Positions 1 to 10,280 of a stretch of 48,563 nt of DNA are shown one piece after another. Source of the DNA: an uncultured Lachnospiraceae bacterium (GTDB lineage Bacteria; Bacillota; Clostridia; Lachnospirales; Lachnospiraceae); contig CAMNFR010000002.1 of NCBI GenBank assembly GCA_946537305.1, positions 1-48,563 on the forward strand, read 5' to 3'. The first letter of the stretch is position 1, and each line of letters starts with the position of its first letter. A model generated the notes under the pieces. The model had not been told where the DNA came from. It saw nothing but the letters and a program-made list of their open reading frames with translations, and ran no database searches. The position numbers were made by a program, and so were the translations under genes.

Positions 1-40
1 CGACCTTGTTATACCATTTCAGATATCTTTTTTCTTCCAT
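1..40 (-). CDS. 5' end of a probable GPH-family sugar:cation symporter (cut by window edge)
   Basis: The minus strand shows a GAGGAG ribosome binding site (complement of 50-55), a 9-nt spacer and an ATG (complement of 38-40). The frame stays open for 13 codons to the window edge and reads MEEKRYLKWYNKV. The KWYNKV stretch is what I recall at the extreme N-terminus of glycoside-pentoside-hexuronide:cation symporters of clostridia. These 12-TM carriers bring galactosides or other glycosides into the cell with Na+ or H+. The gene starts only 34 bp after the lacZ stop on the same strand, as expected for the transporter of a lactose operon. The start is well supported; the product rests on 13 residues and is tentative. 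Confidence 0.5.
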   Translation of the reverse strand, partial: MEEKRYLKWYNKV

Positions 41-74
41 ATCTAAATTCTCCTCATATAGTAATATTTTGGAA

Positions 75-3339
<3,265 letters not shown>

Positions 3340-3352
3340 ATAAGAGAGTAGC

Positions 3353-3422
3353 CGTTTTCGACAGAAAACGAGCGGAATTCGAATGTTTTAAGATTGCGAG
3401 AGCACGAAGTGCGGAGCAATCT
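3353..3422 (+). repeat. Two hairpins in the AraC gene leader
   Basis: The first is CGTTTTC (3353-3359) with GAAAACG (3364-3370), loop GACA. The second is AGATTGC (3391-3397) with GCAATCT (3416-3422), enclosing GCAC (3402-3405) and GTGC (3409-3412). Neither is followed by a T tract, so they look like leader structures or extragenic palindromes rather than terminators. Confidence 0.5.
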
Positions 3423-3473
3423 GTATCATGATATATAAAAGTACAAGGGATACTAATAAGAGGAGATGACAGT

Positions 3474-4367
3474 ATGTTCGTTGACAGTGCTTATTGGCAG
3501 AACAGCCGTCGGGATTTTAAGGACCGGAAGCATCCGCTGTTCGTGACCAGCTGCGGAAACTACCGCCTGATCCACCGGGCCAAACTTCCCACCCACCGGC
3601 CGCGGGGGCGGTTGGATTTTCAGCTGCTCTACATTGCCGCGGGAAAGGCGCATTTTTACTTTCAGGGAAAAGAGCAGATCGTGACCGCCGGGAATATGGT
3701 GCTGTACCGCCCCAAAGAAGAGCAGCGCTACTACTATTATGGGGTGGATCACACGGAAGTTTTCTGGGTACACTTTACGGGGCGGGATGTGACCAATATT
3801 CTGCGCCGCTATGGACTGGGGAAGGAGCATGTCATTCATACGGGGATCAATCCGGAGTATCGGCGGCTTTTCCAGGTGATGATCCGGGAACTGAGGGAGT
3901 GCAGAACCGATTATGAGGAGGCGCTGGTCCTGAGCTTTCGCATGCTCCTGATTCATCTGCACCGGCTGGAGCCGGGGAAACGAGGTGTCCGGAGCGCGCA
4001 TCTGGCGGAGGGGATGGAACAGGCGGTGCAGTTCTTCAGCCGGAACTACGCCAGCCTGATCGGCATTGAGGAGTACGCCTTGGAGCAGGGGATGAGCGTC
4101 AGCTGGTTCATCCGGAGTTTCCGGGAATACACCGGATACACGCCGGCCCAGTATCTGCTGTCCCTGCGGATCTCCGCGGCGCAGACACTGTTGGAGCAGT
4201 CCGACATGAATATTGGGGAGATCGCGGCACAGGTGGGATATGACAATCCGTTCTATTTCAGCCGTATTTTCCGGAAGCAGTGCGGGATATCTCCTCGGGA
4301 ATTCCGGCAGCAGCTGCAGGCGACCGGCGAGGGCGAAAATGTGGAAGAACTGCAAGGCTATGTGTAA
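3474..4367 (+). CDS. AraC-family transcriptional regulator
   Basis: 297 residues. The N-terminal half (about 30-140) is a cupin-type AraC ligand-binding domain with beta-rich segments such as FQLLYIAAGKAHFYFQGKEQ. The C-terminal 100 residues carry the paired helix-turn-helix, with SWFIRSFREYTGYTPAQYL in the first half and IGEIAAQVGYDNPFYFSRIF in the second, both close to family consensus. AGGAG precedes the ATG by 7 nt. It is divergent from lacZ with a 315-bp intergenic region holding three direct GCACAAAAT repeats. AraC regulators beside glycosidase genes usually activate them on binding the sugar or a glycoside, so control of lacZ and its transporter is the best inference. Effector unknown. 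Confidence 0.9.
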   Translation: MFVDSAYWQNSRRDFKDRKHPLFVTSCGNYRLIHRAKLPTHRPRGRLDFQLLYIAAGKAHFYFQGKEQIVTAGNMVLYRPKEEQRYYYYGVDHTEVFWVHFTGRDVTNILRRYGLGKEHVIHTGINPEYRRLFQVMIRELRECRTDYEEALVLSFRMLLIHLHRLEPGKRGVRSAHLAEGMEQAVQFFSRNYASLIGIEEYALEQGMSVSWFIRSFREYTGYTPAQYLLSLRISAAQTLLEQSDMNIGEIAAQVGYDNPFYFSRIFRKQCGISPREFRQQLQATGEGENVEELQGYV

Positions 4368-4431
4368 ATGATAATGAACAGATGGTGAATTTATAAAAGT
4401 AGCCGGGATTGTCGTATGCGGAATAGGATGG

Positions 4432-4500
4432 TATACTATGGCTGCAGAGATGATTCCTGCTTCTATAGTAGGTGGGGGAAACAGAAGCTTTCTCGGGAGG
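4432..4500 (+). promoter_or_regulatory. TATACT promoter element and leader motif shared with the c-di-GMP gene
   Basis: TATACT (4432-4437) is followed 21 bp later by ATTCCT (4453-4458), then GGTGGGG (4471), ACAGAAG and CTTTCTCGG ending near 4496, directly before the ribosome binding site. The same string of elements, with 22 bp from TATACT to ATTCCT, lies at 16720-16776 upstream of the GGDEF/EAL gene. Conservation of leader sequence before unrelated genes implies a common regulatory site or RNA element. Confidence 0.5.
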
Positions 4501-4506
4501 AAATAG

Positions 4507-5295
4507 ATGTTGAAACGAAGAGAGGGAATCGCGGTGATGCTGGCGATGTCGCTTGCACTTGCCGGATGCGCGGGAGCGGGCGGCCAGGCAGGGACGCAAG
4601 TGGAGACTCAGACGGAAGCGCAGACGGAAGCAAATACAGAGGTACAGACGGAAGCACCGTTCTGTTCTGTGAGGAATGAGGAGAAGGCGGCAGAGCATAT
4701 GGAACATCTGCAGGAAATCGACCGGCAGCTGCAGGAAATCCTGGATAATATTGAAGTGCAGGAACCGGGGCAGCCGGAGAATGCAGGCGTCGAATGGCCG
4801 CTGGATCGGGAGAAGACGTCTGAATTGATGGACCTCATGCATGAAATGGCGGAAGATATTAACTGGGCGAGATATCTGAAAGAACCTGAGACAGTCCCGA
4901 TGGAAGGCGCTGTCATGATCGACGGAGAGATCAGGCGTGTCTCCGCGAGTAGATATGAAGGGATGTCTGCCGGGGCCTATCTCAGCGCGGACCGGCGCGC
5001 CGTGGTGTTCTGGGGGAGCGGCGGCGATTCCTATTTTCAGTGGTATGTCCTGGACGGGATCCTGTTCGGATCGCTTCGCGGGGACAGCGGCGGCAATATC
5101 TATTTCAACGGATGCCTGCCGGAATGGGCGGAGGATCCCTCCGGCGGTCCGGAGCGGCATGACGTACCCGAAATAAATAAAAAATTATGGAAAGAGATAC
5201 CGTATGAGAGCGCTGTGGAGGATCTGCAGGGACAGTGGACGGAGATGAAGAAGCAGCTGGAGGAATTTGAGACGCAGAAATCGACTCAGAAATAA
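4507..5295 (+). CDS. Predicted lipoprotein of unknown function
   Basis: 262 residues. The signal peptide ends in a lipobox LAGC with Cys21 as the lipidated residue, so the mature protein is anchored on the outer face of the cytoplasmic membrane. Residues 25-50 are a Thr/Glu/Gln-rich linker of repeated QTEA units. A helical region (about 55-125) rich in Leu/Glu follows, then a beta-rich part (about 130-210) with AVVFWGSGGDSYFQWYVLDG, and an acidic helical tail. I do not recognise the family. A GGGAGGAAA site precedes the ATG by 6 nt. The leader carries the motif also found before the c-di-GMP gene at 16806. The two small genes downstream may be co-transcribed or may have their own promoter. 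Confidence 0.75.
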   Translation: MLKRREGIAVMLAMSLALAGCAGAGGQAGTQVETQTEAQTEANTEVQTEAPFCSVRNEEKAAEHMEHLQEIDRQLQEILDNIEVQEPGQPENAGVEWPLDREKTSELMDLMHEMAEDINWARYLKEPETVPMEGAVMIDGEIRRVSASRYEGMSAGAYLSADRRAVVFWGSGGDSYFQWYVLDGILFGSLRGDSGGNIYFNGCLPEWAEDPSGGPERHDVPEINKKLWKEIPYESAVEDLQGQWTEMKKQLEEFETQKSTQK

Positions 5296-5364
5296 TAAGA
5301 CATCTGGCTGAAAAAAGTGCTTGACAAATTTCATATCCGGCTTTTGACAGCGGCGGCGGTCGGT

Positions 5365-5379
5365 CCCGTTATAAACGGG
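5365..5379 (+). repeat. Small hairpin before the ribosome binding site of the 5398 gene
   Basis: CCCGTT (5365-5370) and AACGGG (5374-5379) form a 6-bp stem with loop ATA. It ends a few bases before the AGGAGGG Shine-Dalgarno (5386-5391). It could influence translation; no evidence beyond symmetry. Confidence 0.35.
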
Positions 5380-5397
5380 CAGCAAGGAGGGCATGAG

Positions 5398-5808
5398 ATG
5401 GATAGGAACAGAGAAATTCAGGAAGCTATTCAGGCGGGCGAATACGCGCTGTCGTGCCTGAGAGACGCAAGATCGGAACTGAACAGTGCGGGGAACTGGG
5501 GCCTGCTGGATCTTTTCGGCGGCGGGATGATCTCCGGCATGATGAAGCACGCCCGCATTGACGATGCCAAACGCTCTATGAGGCGGGCACAGCAGGCGCT
5601 GAATTCGTTCCGGAAAGAGCTGCAGGATGTGGACAATATGTCCTTCGGCGGAGATATCGATGGCTTTATGACCTTTGCGGACTTTTTCTTCGACGGTTTT
5701 CTGGTGGATATGCTGGTGCAGTCGAAGATCGCCCGGGCAAAGGAACAGGTAGACGACGCGATCCGCCGGGTGGAGGATATGGTATATACACTGAGACGGT
5801 ATCAGTGA
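5398..5808 (+). CDS. Conserved-looking helical protein of unknown function
   Basis: 136 residues starting MDRNREIQEAI. I chose this ATG because AGGAGGG lies 6 nt upstream; the longer frame from 5317 lacks a site and would translate a hairpin. The sequence is mostly amphipathic helix, with two helical hairpins flanking a Gly/Phe-rich centre (GLLDLFGGGMISGM near residue 40 and a Phe-rich stretch near 90). No signal peptide or clear TM helix is present. The Phe-rich middle resembles peripheral membrane proteins. A small membrane protein gene follows after 16 nt, so the pair is probably one transcript and may form one membrane-associated unit. Function not recognised. Confidence 0.7.
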   Translation: MDRNREIQEAIQAGEYALSCLRDARSELNSAGNWGLLDLFGGGMISGMMKHARIDDAKRSMRRAQQALNSFRKELQDVDNMSFGGDIDGFMTFADFFFDGFLVDMLVQSKIARAKEQVDDAIRRVEDMVYTLRRYQ

Positions 5809-5824
5809 TCAGGGAGGTGTTTTT

Positions 5825-6052
5825 ATGCTTACAACATTATTCCTTATCGGGATGTTCATGCTGCTGATCGGGGTGATTCGGACCGGCATCCGGCTGGCAT
5901 GGGGATTCACAAAATTCTTCTTCGGCCTGGGCCTGTTCTGGTTCTGTCCGCTGCTGTTCGTACTGGCGGTGCTGATGGGCGCCTTCCAGGGCTACTGGCT
6001 TTGGATCGTTCTGGCGGCTTTCCTGTTCGGCGGTGGGTTCCTGCGAAGATGA
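5825..6052 (+). CDS. Small membrane protein
   Basis: 75 residues, almost entirely hydrophobic, with two or three TM segments (about 2-20, 30-52 and 55-72) and the basic end FLRR. The first segment is separated from the second by a short loop with two arginines (RTGIRLAWG). GGGAGGTG precedes the ATG by about 7 nt. It follows the 136-residue protein by 16 nt on the same strand, indicating translation from one mRNA. Family unknown. Confidence 0.7.
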   Translation: MLTTLFLIGMFMLLIGVIRTGIRLAWGFTKFFFGLGLFWFCPLLFVLAVLMGAFQGYWLWIVLAAFLFGGGFLRR

Positions 6053-6097
6053 AATACGTCGTCTACAAACGAATAATAAGAACAAATATATGAAATA

Positions 6098-6158
6098 TTG
6101 ACAAAAACAGTCATGTAGAATTATACTATTGAAAGATCATAATTCTACATGGCTGTTT
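6098..6158 (+). promoter_or_regulatory. Consensus promoter overlapped by a 20-bp dyad (enoate reductase operator)
   Basis: TTGACA (6098-6103), 18-bp spacer and TATACT (6122-6127) give a predicted start near 6134. A dyad of 20-nt arms (6105-6124 and 6139-6158) overlaps the spacer and the -10 box, with a single G-T mismatch in the arms. Core half-sites are CATGTAGAATTAT and ATAATTCTACATG. Most of the left arm is upstream of the start, so this is a DNA operator, not an RNA hairpin. Its position fits a repressor. Confidence 0.75.
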
Positions 6159-6196
6159 GATGCTTCTGTCGTTAAGCAGCCGGGAAAGGAGAGTTC

Positions 6197-8188
6197 ATGA
6201 AATATCAGAAATTGTTCACACCGGTCAAGGTGGGCAGCATTACGCTGAAGAACCGCTTCGCCATGGCGCCGATGGGGCCGCTGGGATTAGGCGATTCGGA
6301 GGGCGGCTGGAACCAGCGCGGCATCGATTATTACACCGAGCGCGCCAAGGGCGGTACAGGCCTCATTATCACGGGCGTAACCTTTGCCGATCAGAAGGTG
6401 GAGCTGCAGAATCAGTCCATCATTCCGATTTCTACCTATAATCCGGTGCACTTTATCCGGACCAGCAAGGAGATGACGGAACGCATTCATGCGTACGGCG
6501 CGAAGATCTTTCTGCAGATTTCCGGCGGCTTCGGACGGGTGACCATTCCCACGAACCTTGGCGAATTCCCGCCTATCGCTCCCTCGGAGATCCCGCACCG
6601 CTGGTTAGACAAGATGTGCCGCTCCATCACGAAAGAAGAGATCCGTTCCATCGTCCATGACATCGGCGAGGGCGCCTACAATGCAAAGCGCGGCGGATTT
6701 GACGGCATTCAGATTCACGCGGTGCACGAGGGATATCTGATCGACCAGTTCGCCATCTCCATGTTCAATCTCCGCACCGACGAATATGGCGGCTCCCTGG
6801 AGAATCGGCTTCGTTTCGCGAAGGAGATCGTAGAAGAGATCAAATCCCGCTGCGGACAGGATTTCCCTGTCACCCTGCGTTTCTCCGTGAAGTCCATGAT
6901 CAAGGACTGGAGAGAGGGTGCGCTTCCCGGCGAGGAGTTCGAGGAGAAGGGCCGCGACGTGGAGGAAGGCCTGGAAGCCGCGAAGCTCCTGGCGTCCTAC
7001 GGCTATGACGCCCTGGACACCGACGTGGGAACCTACGACAGCTGGTGGTGGAATCATCCGCCGATGTATCAGGAAAAGGGCCTTTACCGGAATTACTGCA
7101 AGATGGTAAAAGAAGTGGTGGATGTGCCCGTGTTCTGTGCCGGCCGCATGGATGATCCGGACATGGCGCTGGATGCAATTGAAAACGGCGTCTGCGACGT
7201 GATCGATATGGGACGCCCGCTGCTGGCAGATCCCGACTATGTAAACAAGCTTCGTTCCGGTCGGGTGGGCGAGATCCGTCCTTGTATCTCATGTCATGAG
7301 GGCTGCATGGGCCGTATTGCTGAGTACTCCCTGATCAACTGTGCGGTCAACCCGAGAGCGGCCCGGGAGAGATTTACCAATTATGAACCGGTATACCGGA
7401 AGAAGAAGGTGCTGATCGTGGGCGGCGGCGTAGCCGGCTGCGAGGCGGCGAGAACCCTGGCGATCCGCGGCCACGAGCCGGAGGTGTATGAGAAGGGAAG
7501 CCGTCTGGGCGGCAACCTGATCCCCGGCGGCGCGCCGAAGTTCAAGGAGGACGACATCGCCCTGGCGGATTGGTACGCCAGAGAGCTGGAGCGTCTGGAG
7601 GTGCCGGTGCACCTGAATACGGAACTGACCAAAGATGACATCCTGACCGGCGGCTTCGACACCGTGATCATCGCCACCGGCTCCACGCCGAAGCGCTTCC
7701 CGCTGGGAGATGACGACAAGGTCTACGCGGCGGAGCAGGTGCTGCTGAAGGAAAAGGATCCCGGCGATTCCGTAGTCGTCGTGGGCGGCGGCCTGGTTGG
7801 CTGCGAGACCGCGCTGTGGCTGGCACAGGAAGGAAAGAAGGTCACCATCGTGGAGGCCCTGGACAAGATCATGGCGGTGAACGGACCTCTCTGCCATGCC
7901 AACAAGGACATGCTGGAGCGCCTGCTTCCCTTCAACGGCGTGGACATCATCTGCAGCGCCCGTGTGACCGGCTATCACGATGGCAAACTTTTCTACACCC
8001 TGGCGGACGGCGACCACGAGATCCCCTGCGACTCCGTGATTCTTTCCGTGGGCTATAGAGAGTGCGACTCCCTGTATCACCAGGTGGAGTTCGACGTGCC
8101 GGAAATCTATCTGCTGGGCGACGCCAAGAAGGTGGCCAACATCATGTACGCCATCTGGGACAGCTTTGAGGTAGCAAACCACATCTGA
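6197..8188 (+). CDS. 2-Enoate reductase family FMN/FAD/[4Fe-4S] oxidoreductase
   Basis: 663 residues, matching clostridial 2-enoate reductases and cinnamate reductase. These enzymes reduce the C=C bond of alpha,beta-unsaturated carboxylates with NADH. Residues 1-350 form the Old Yellow Enzyme TIM barrel binding FMN, with HAVHEGYLIDQF (His174, His177, Tyr180) at the active site. A [4Fe-4S] cluster is bound by Cys363, Cys366, Cys370 and Cys382 (CxxC-x3-C-x11-C). The C-terminal part has FAD (GGGVAG, about 405-420) and NAD(H) (GGGLVG, about 524-535) Rossmann motifs. AAAGGAGAG precedes the ATG. The gene has its own consensus promoter under a long dyad. Bile-acid BaiCD/BaiH and dienoyl-CoA reductase are relatives, but the His-x2-His-Glu-Gly-Tyr form suits free enoates. 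Substrate (for example cinnamate or phenolic acrylates) cannot be read from sequence. Confidence 0.88.
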   Translation: MKYQKLFTPVKVGSITLKNRFAMAPMGPLGLGDSEGGWNQRGIDYYTERAKGGTGLIITGVTFADQKVELQNQSIIPISTYNPVHFIRTSKEMTERIHAYGAKIFLQISGGFGRVTIPTNLGEFPPIAPSEIPHRWLDKMCRSITKEEIRSIVHDIGEGAYNAKRGGFDGIQIHAVHEGYLIDQFAISMFNLRTDEYGGSLENRLRFAKEIVEEIKSRCGQDFPVTLRFSVKSMIKDWREGALPGEEFEEKGRDVEEGLEAAKLLASYGYDALDTDVGTYDSWWWNHPPMYQEKGLYRNYCKMVKEVVDVPVFCAGRMDDPDMALDAIENGVCDVIDMGRPLLADPDYVNKLRSGRVGEIRPCISCHEGCMGRIAEYSLINCAVNPRAARERFTNYEPVYRKKKVLIVGGGVAGCEAARTLAIRGHEPEVYEKGSRLGGNLIPGGAPKFKEDDIALADWYARELERLEVPVHLNTELTKDDILTGGFDTVIIATGSTPKRFPLGDDDKVYAAEQVLLKEKDPGDSVVVVGGGLVGCETALWLAQEGKKVTIVEALDKIMAVNGPLCHANKDMLERLLPFNGVDIICSARVTGYHDGKLFYTLADGDHEIPCDSVILSVGYRECDSLYHQVEFDVPEIYLLGDAKKVANIMYAIWDSFEVANHI

Positions 8189-8219
8189 TATATTCTAAAA
8201 CATCACGAATAAAGAAATG

Positions 8220-8271
8220 CGCCGGGCGGGAATAGTCAGTCTTGACATTCCTCGCCCGGCGATATTATACT
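8220..8271 (+). promoter_or_regulatory. Consensus promoter nested in a GC-rich inverted repeat (MATE gene)
   Basis: TTGACA (8242-8247), 18-bp spacer, TATACT (8266-8271). An inverted repeat pairs CGCCGGGCGGGAAT (8220-8233) with ATTCC-T-CGCCCGGCG (8247-8261), one bulged T. The right arm fills the spacer. No T tract follows the hairpin. It may double as a weak terminator for the enoate reductase and as an operator for the MATE gene. Confidence 0.65.
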
Positions 8272-8282
8272 CTGTAAGACAT

Positions 8283-8310
8283 GGCCCTTCTCCGTTGCGG
8301 GAGGAGGGCC
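8283..8310 (+). repeat. Leader hairpin of the MATE gene
   Basis: GGCCCTTCTCC (8283-8293) can pair with GGAGGAGGGCC (8300-8310) over a 6-nt loop, with one G-U. It starts about 5 nt after the predicted transcription start, which would shield the 5' end of the mRNA. Role inferred. Confidence 0.4.
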
Positions 8311-8426
8311 GGAAATTTTCTGAGGATGCGCAGGAATTCGCAAAGGTAATTGTCAGCAAAAACTGACCCGAATCCCGCGCCAAGACTCGCGAGCGTGTCT
8401 TGAACCGGAATAGAGGAGCGATCCAA

Positions 8427-9812
8427 ATGGAACGACATCAGATACATTTACGTCATGCACATCCGCACACAGGCAGCACGGCAAAGGATATGACCTCCGG
8501 GCCAATTCTGCCTCAGCTGGTGCTTTTTGCCGTACCGCTGCTGCTGGGGAACCTGTTCCAGCTGTTCTACAGCATGGTGGACACGGTGGTGGTTGGAAAA
8601 TTTGTGAGCACGGAGGCGCTGGCGGCGGTGGGTTCCACCACGATGATCGTTAACACCATCGTTTTCTTCTTCAACGGACTTTCCATCGGCGCTACGGTGG
8701 TCATAGGACAGAACTTCGGCGCAAAAAACGAAAAAGGCCTTCACATCGCGGTGGAGACCACCATGATGATGACCTTCCTGGTAAGCATTATCTTTACCAT
8801 CATCGGCGTGATCTACGTGCGGCCGATGCTGGCCTTTATGTCCACCCCGGAAAATGTAATACCGGATGCCACGGTCTATCTGCGGATCTATTTCGCGGGG
8901 ATTTCCGGACTGATGATCTACAACATGGGCAGCGGTATCCTGCGCGCCGTGGGAGATTCCAAGAGACCGCTCTATTTCCTGATTCTGACCAGCGTACTGA
9001 ATATTATTCTGGACCTGGTATTTGTGATTGTCTTTCACGGGGGCATCGCGGGCGTGGCATACGCCACCATCCTGTCCCAGTTCATTTCGGCCATTATGGT
9101 GCTGGTGCTTCTTTCGGGAACAAATGATATCTATAAACTGACCTGGCACGATCTGCGGCTGGACATGCCTACCTTCCGTCAGATCCTAGGCATCGGCCTG
9201 CCCACGGCCATTCAGTCCACCATCACCGGCTTTTCCAACGTCTTTGTGCAATCTTATATAAATGTGTTCGGTTCCGCCTGCATGGCCGGCTGGAGCTGCT
9301 ACAACAAGCTGGATCAGTTCATCTATCTGCCCATGCAGAGCCTGGCCAGCTCCGCCACCACCTTTGTCAGCCAGAATATCGGGGCTAAGCAGGAGGAGAG
9401 AGCCAGTCAGGGAACCACCCGAGCCATCCTGGTATCCATGGGGATCACGGCTGCTATCGGCGGAATTTTGGTGATCTTTGCCGGCCCCGCCACGCGTATT
9501 TTTACCGACGATGAGGCGGTGGTCGAATTCGGATCGCTGTTTATTCGTATGAATACCATGTTCCTGATTATGAACTGCGTGAACCACGTGCTGGCAGGCG
9601 CACTGCGCGGCAGAGGAGATTCCCGGGCACCCATGATCTGCATGCTTTCCTGCTTTGTGGCGCTGCGGCAGATCTATCTGTTCACCATGACGCACTTTAT
9701 CGCAAATACGCCGGTCACGGTGGGACTGGGATATCCGGTAGGCTGGACCAGCTGTTTTATTGCGGAGATAACCTATTTCTGGTGGAGATACCGGCGGAAC
9801 CGCGGAAAATAA
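8427..9812 (+). CDS. MATE-family multidrug efflux transporter
   Basis: 461 residues with about 12 TM helices. MATE proteins expel drugs or metabolites in exchange for Na+ or H+. The N-terminal lobe contains GPILPQLVLFAVPLLLGNLF and SMVDTVVVGKFVSTEALAAVG, and the second lobe repeats the pattern near LRQILGIGLPTAIQSTITG; GAKNEKG and GAKQEERASQG are the paired cytoplasmic loops of the two halves. The ATG at 8427 follows GAGGAG (8413-8418) at 8 nt; the in-frame TTG at 8400 has no site. The His-rich N-terminal tail (MERHQIHLRHAHPHTG) is unusual for the family. It lies downstream of the enoate reductase, with its own promoter, so joint use is possible but unproven. Confidence 0.9.
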   Translation: MERHQIHLRHAHPHTGSTAKDMTSGPILPQLVLFAVPLLLGNLFQLFYSMVDTVVVGKFVSTEALAAVGSTTMIVNTIVFFFNGLSIGATVVIGQNFGAKNEKGLHIAVETTMMMTFLVSIIFTIIGVIYVRPMLAFMSTPENVIPDATVYLRIYFAGISGLMIYNMGSGILRAVGDSKRPLYFLILTSVLNIILDLVFVIVFHGGIAGVAYATILSQFISAIMVLVLLSGTNDIYKLTWHDLRLDMPTFRQILGIGLPTAIQSTITGFSNVFVQSYINVFGSACMAGWSCYNKLDQFIYLPMQSLASSATTFVSQNIGAKQEERASQGTTRAILVSMGITAAIGGILVIFAGPATRIFTDDEAVVEFGSLFIRMNTMFLIMNCVNHVLAGALRGRGDSRAPMICMLSCFVALRQIYLFTMTHFIANTPVTVGLGYPVGWTSCFIAEITYFWWRYRRNRGK

Positions 9813-9834
9813 GTAGACTCTTTGGAAATATTTT

Positions 9835-9883
9835 GTGCAAGAACCGGGGTAGCAATTTTTATTTGCTACCCCGGTTCTTGCAC
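9835..9883. terminator. 21-bp perfect inverted repeat, probable bidirectional terminator
   Basis: Arms 9835-9855 and 9863-9883 are perfectly complementary over 21 bp with a 7-nt T/A loop; the arms contain CCGGGGTAGCA. It begins 22 bp after the MATE stop codon. The strength fits transcript termination or 3'-end protection, although no long T tract follows. A diverged second pair lies at 10075-10124. Confidence 0.6.
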
Positions 9884-9955
9884 ATTCCAGACACGATAGT
9901 CTTGTACACATCATATTATGATTGATCTGTGCAAAATCATGAGTGACAGATGAAG

Positions 9956-10012
9956 TTTGATACCCTTGTTTCGCCTCTGAGGCAAGCAGGAAGATTTAAA
10001 AAGGGTATCAAA
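9956..10012. repeat. Nested inverted repeat in the MATE-ADH gap
   Basis: TTTGATACCCTT (9956-9967) pairs with AAGGGTATCAAA (10001-10012). The enclosed 33 bases contain a second hairpin, GCCTC-T-GAGGC (9973-9983). It sits between two copies of another hairpin family, so the gap 9813-10280 holds three palindromic modules and no gene. Confidence 0.5.
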
Positions 10013-10074
10013 TCTACTTTGTACATCCGGATATTGCACGGATTATGGTTTTTATAAGCTGTAAAAAGCGTTTT

Positions 10075-10124
10075 GTGCATTATCCGGGGTAGCAAAATGG
10101 ATCTGCGACCCTGGATTTTTGCAC
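10075..10124. repeat. Diverged second copy of the 9835 inverted repeat
   Basis: The left arm (10075-10095) matches the 9835 arm at 18 of 21 positions. The right arm (10104-10124, complement) is a more diverged copy sharing GTGCAA, the CC-GGGT core and GCA. Two inverted pairs of one 21-bp motif 240 bp apart indicate a duplicated element. Confidence 0.5.
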
Positions 10125-10221
10125 AAATCAATCTCGGGAGAGAGAATCGTCCATGCTGACATCTCATCCACATAAACAAGCCCGGGAATCGTCCGTGCCA
10201 CTATCTTGTGGGCGTAACGCC

Positions 10222-10279
10222 AGCCTAAAATGTTCTCTTCAGTGACAGCGAGCCTAAAGCGTTGCCTTCAGTGACCGCG
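10222..10279. repeat. 29-bp tandem repeat, two copies
   Basis: Copy 1 is 10222-10250 and copy 2 is 10251-10279. Both start AGCCTAAA and contain CTTCAGTGAC. They end 1 bp before the last codon of the alcohol dehydrogenase gene. A shorter direct repeat GAATCGTCCRTGC also occurs nearby (about 10145 and 10186). No function evident. Confidence 0.5.
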
Positions 10280-10280
10280 G

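Noticed and set aside
6197-8188. Bile-acid BaiCD or BaiH
   Set aside because: No other bai genes adjoin it and the HAVHEGYL motif suits enoate reductases; the relationship is at family level only.
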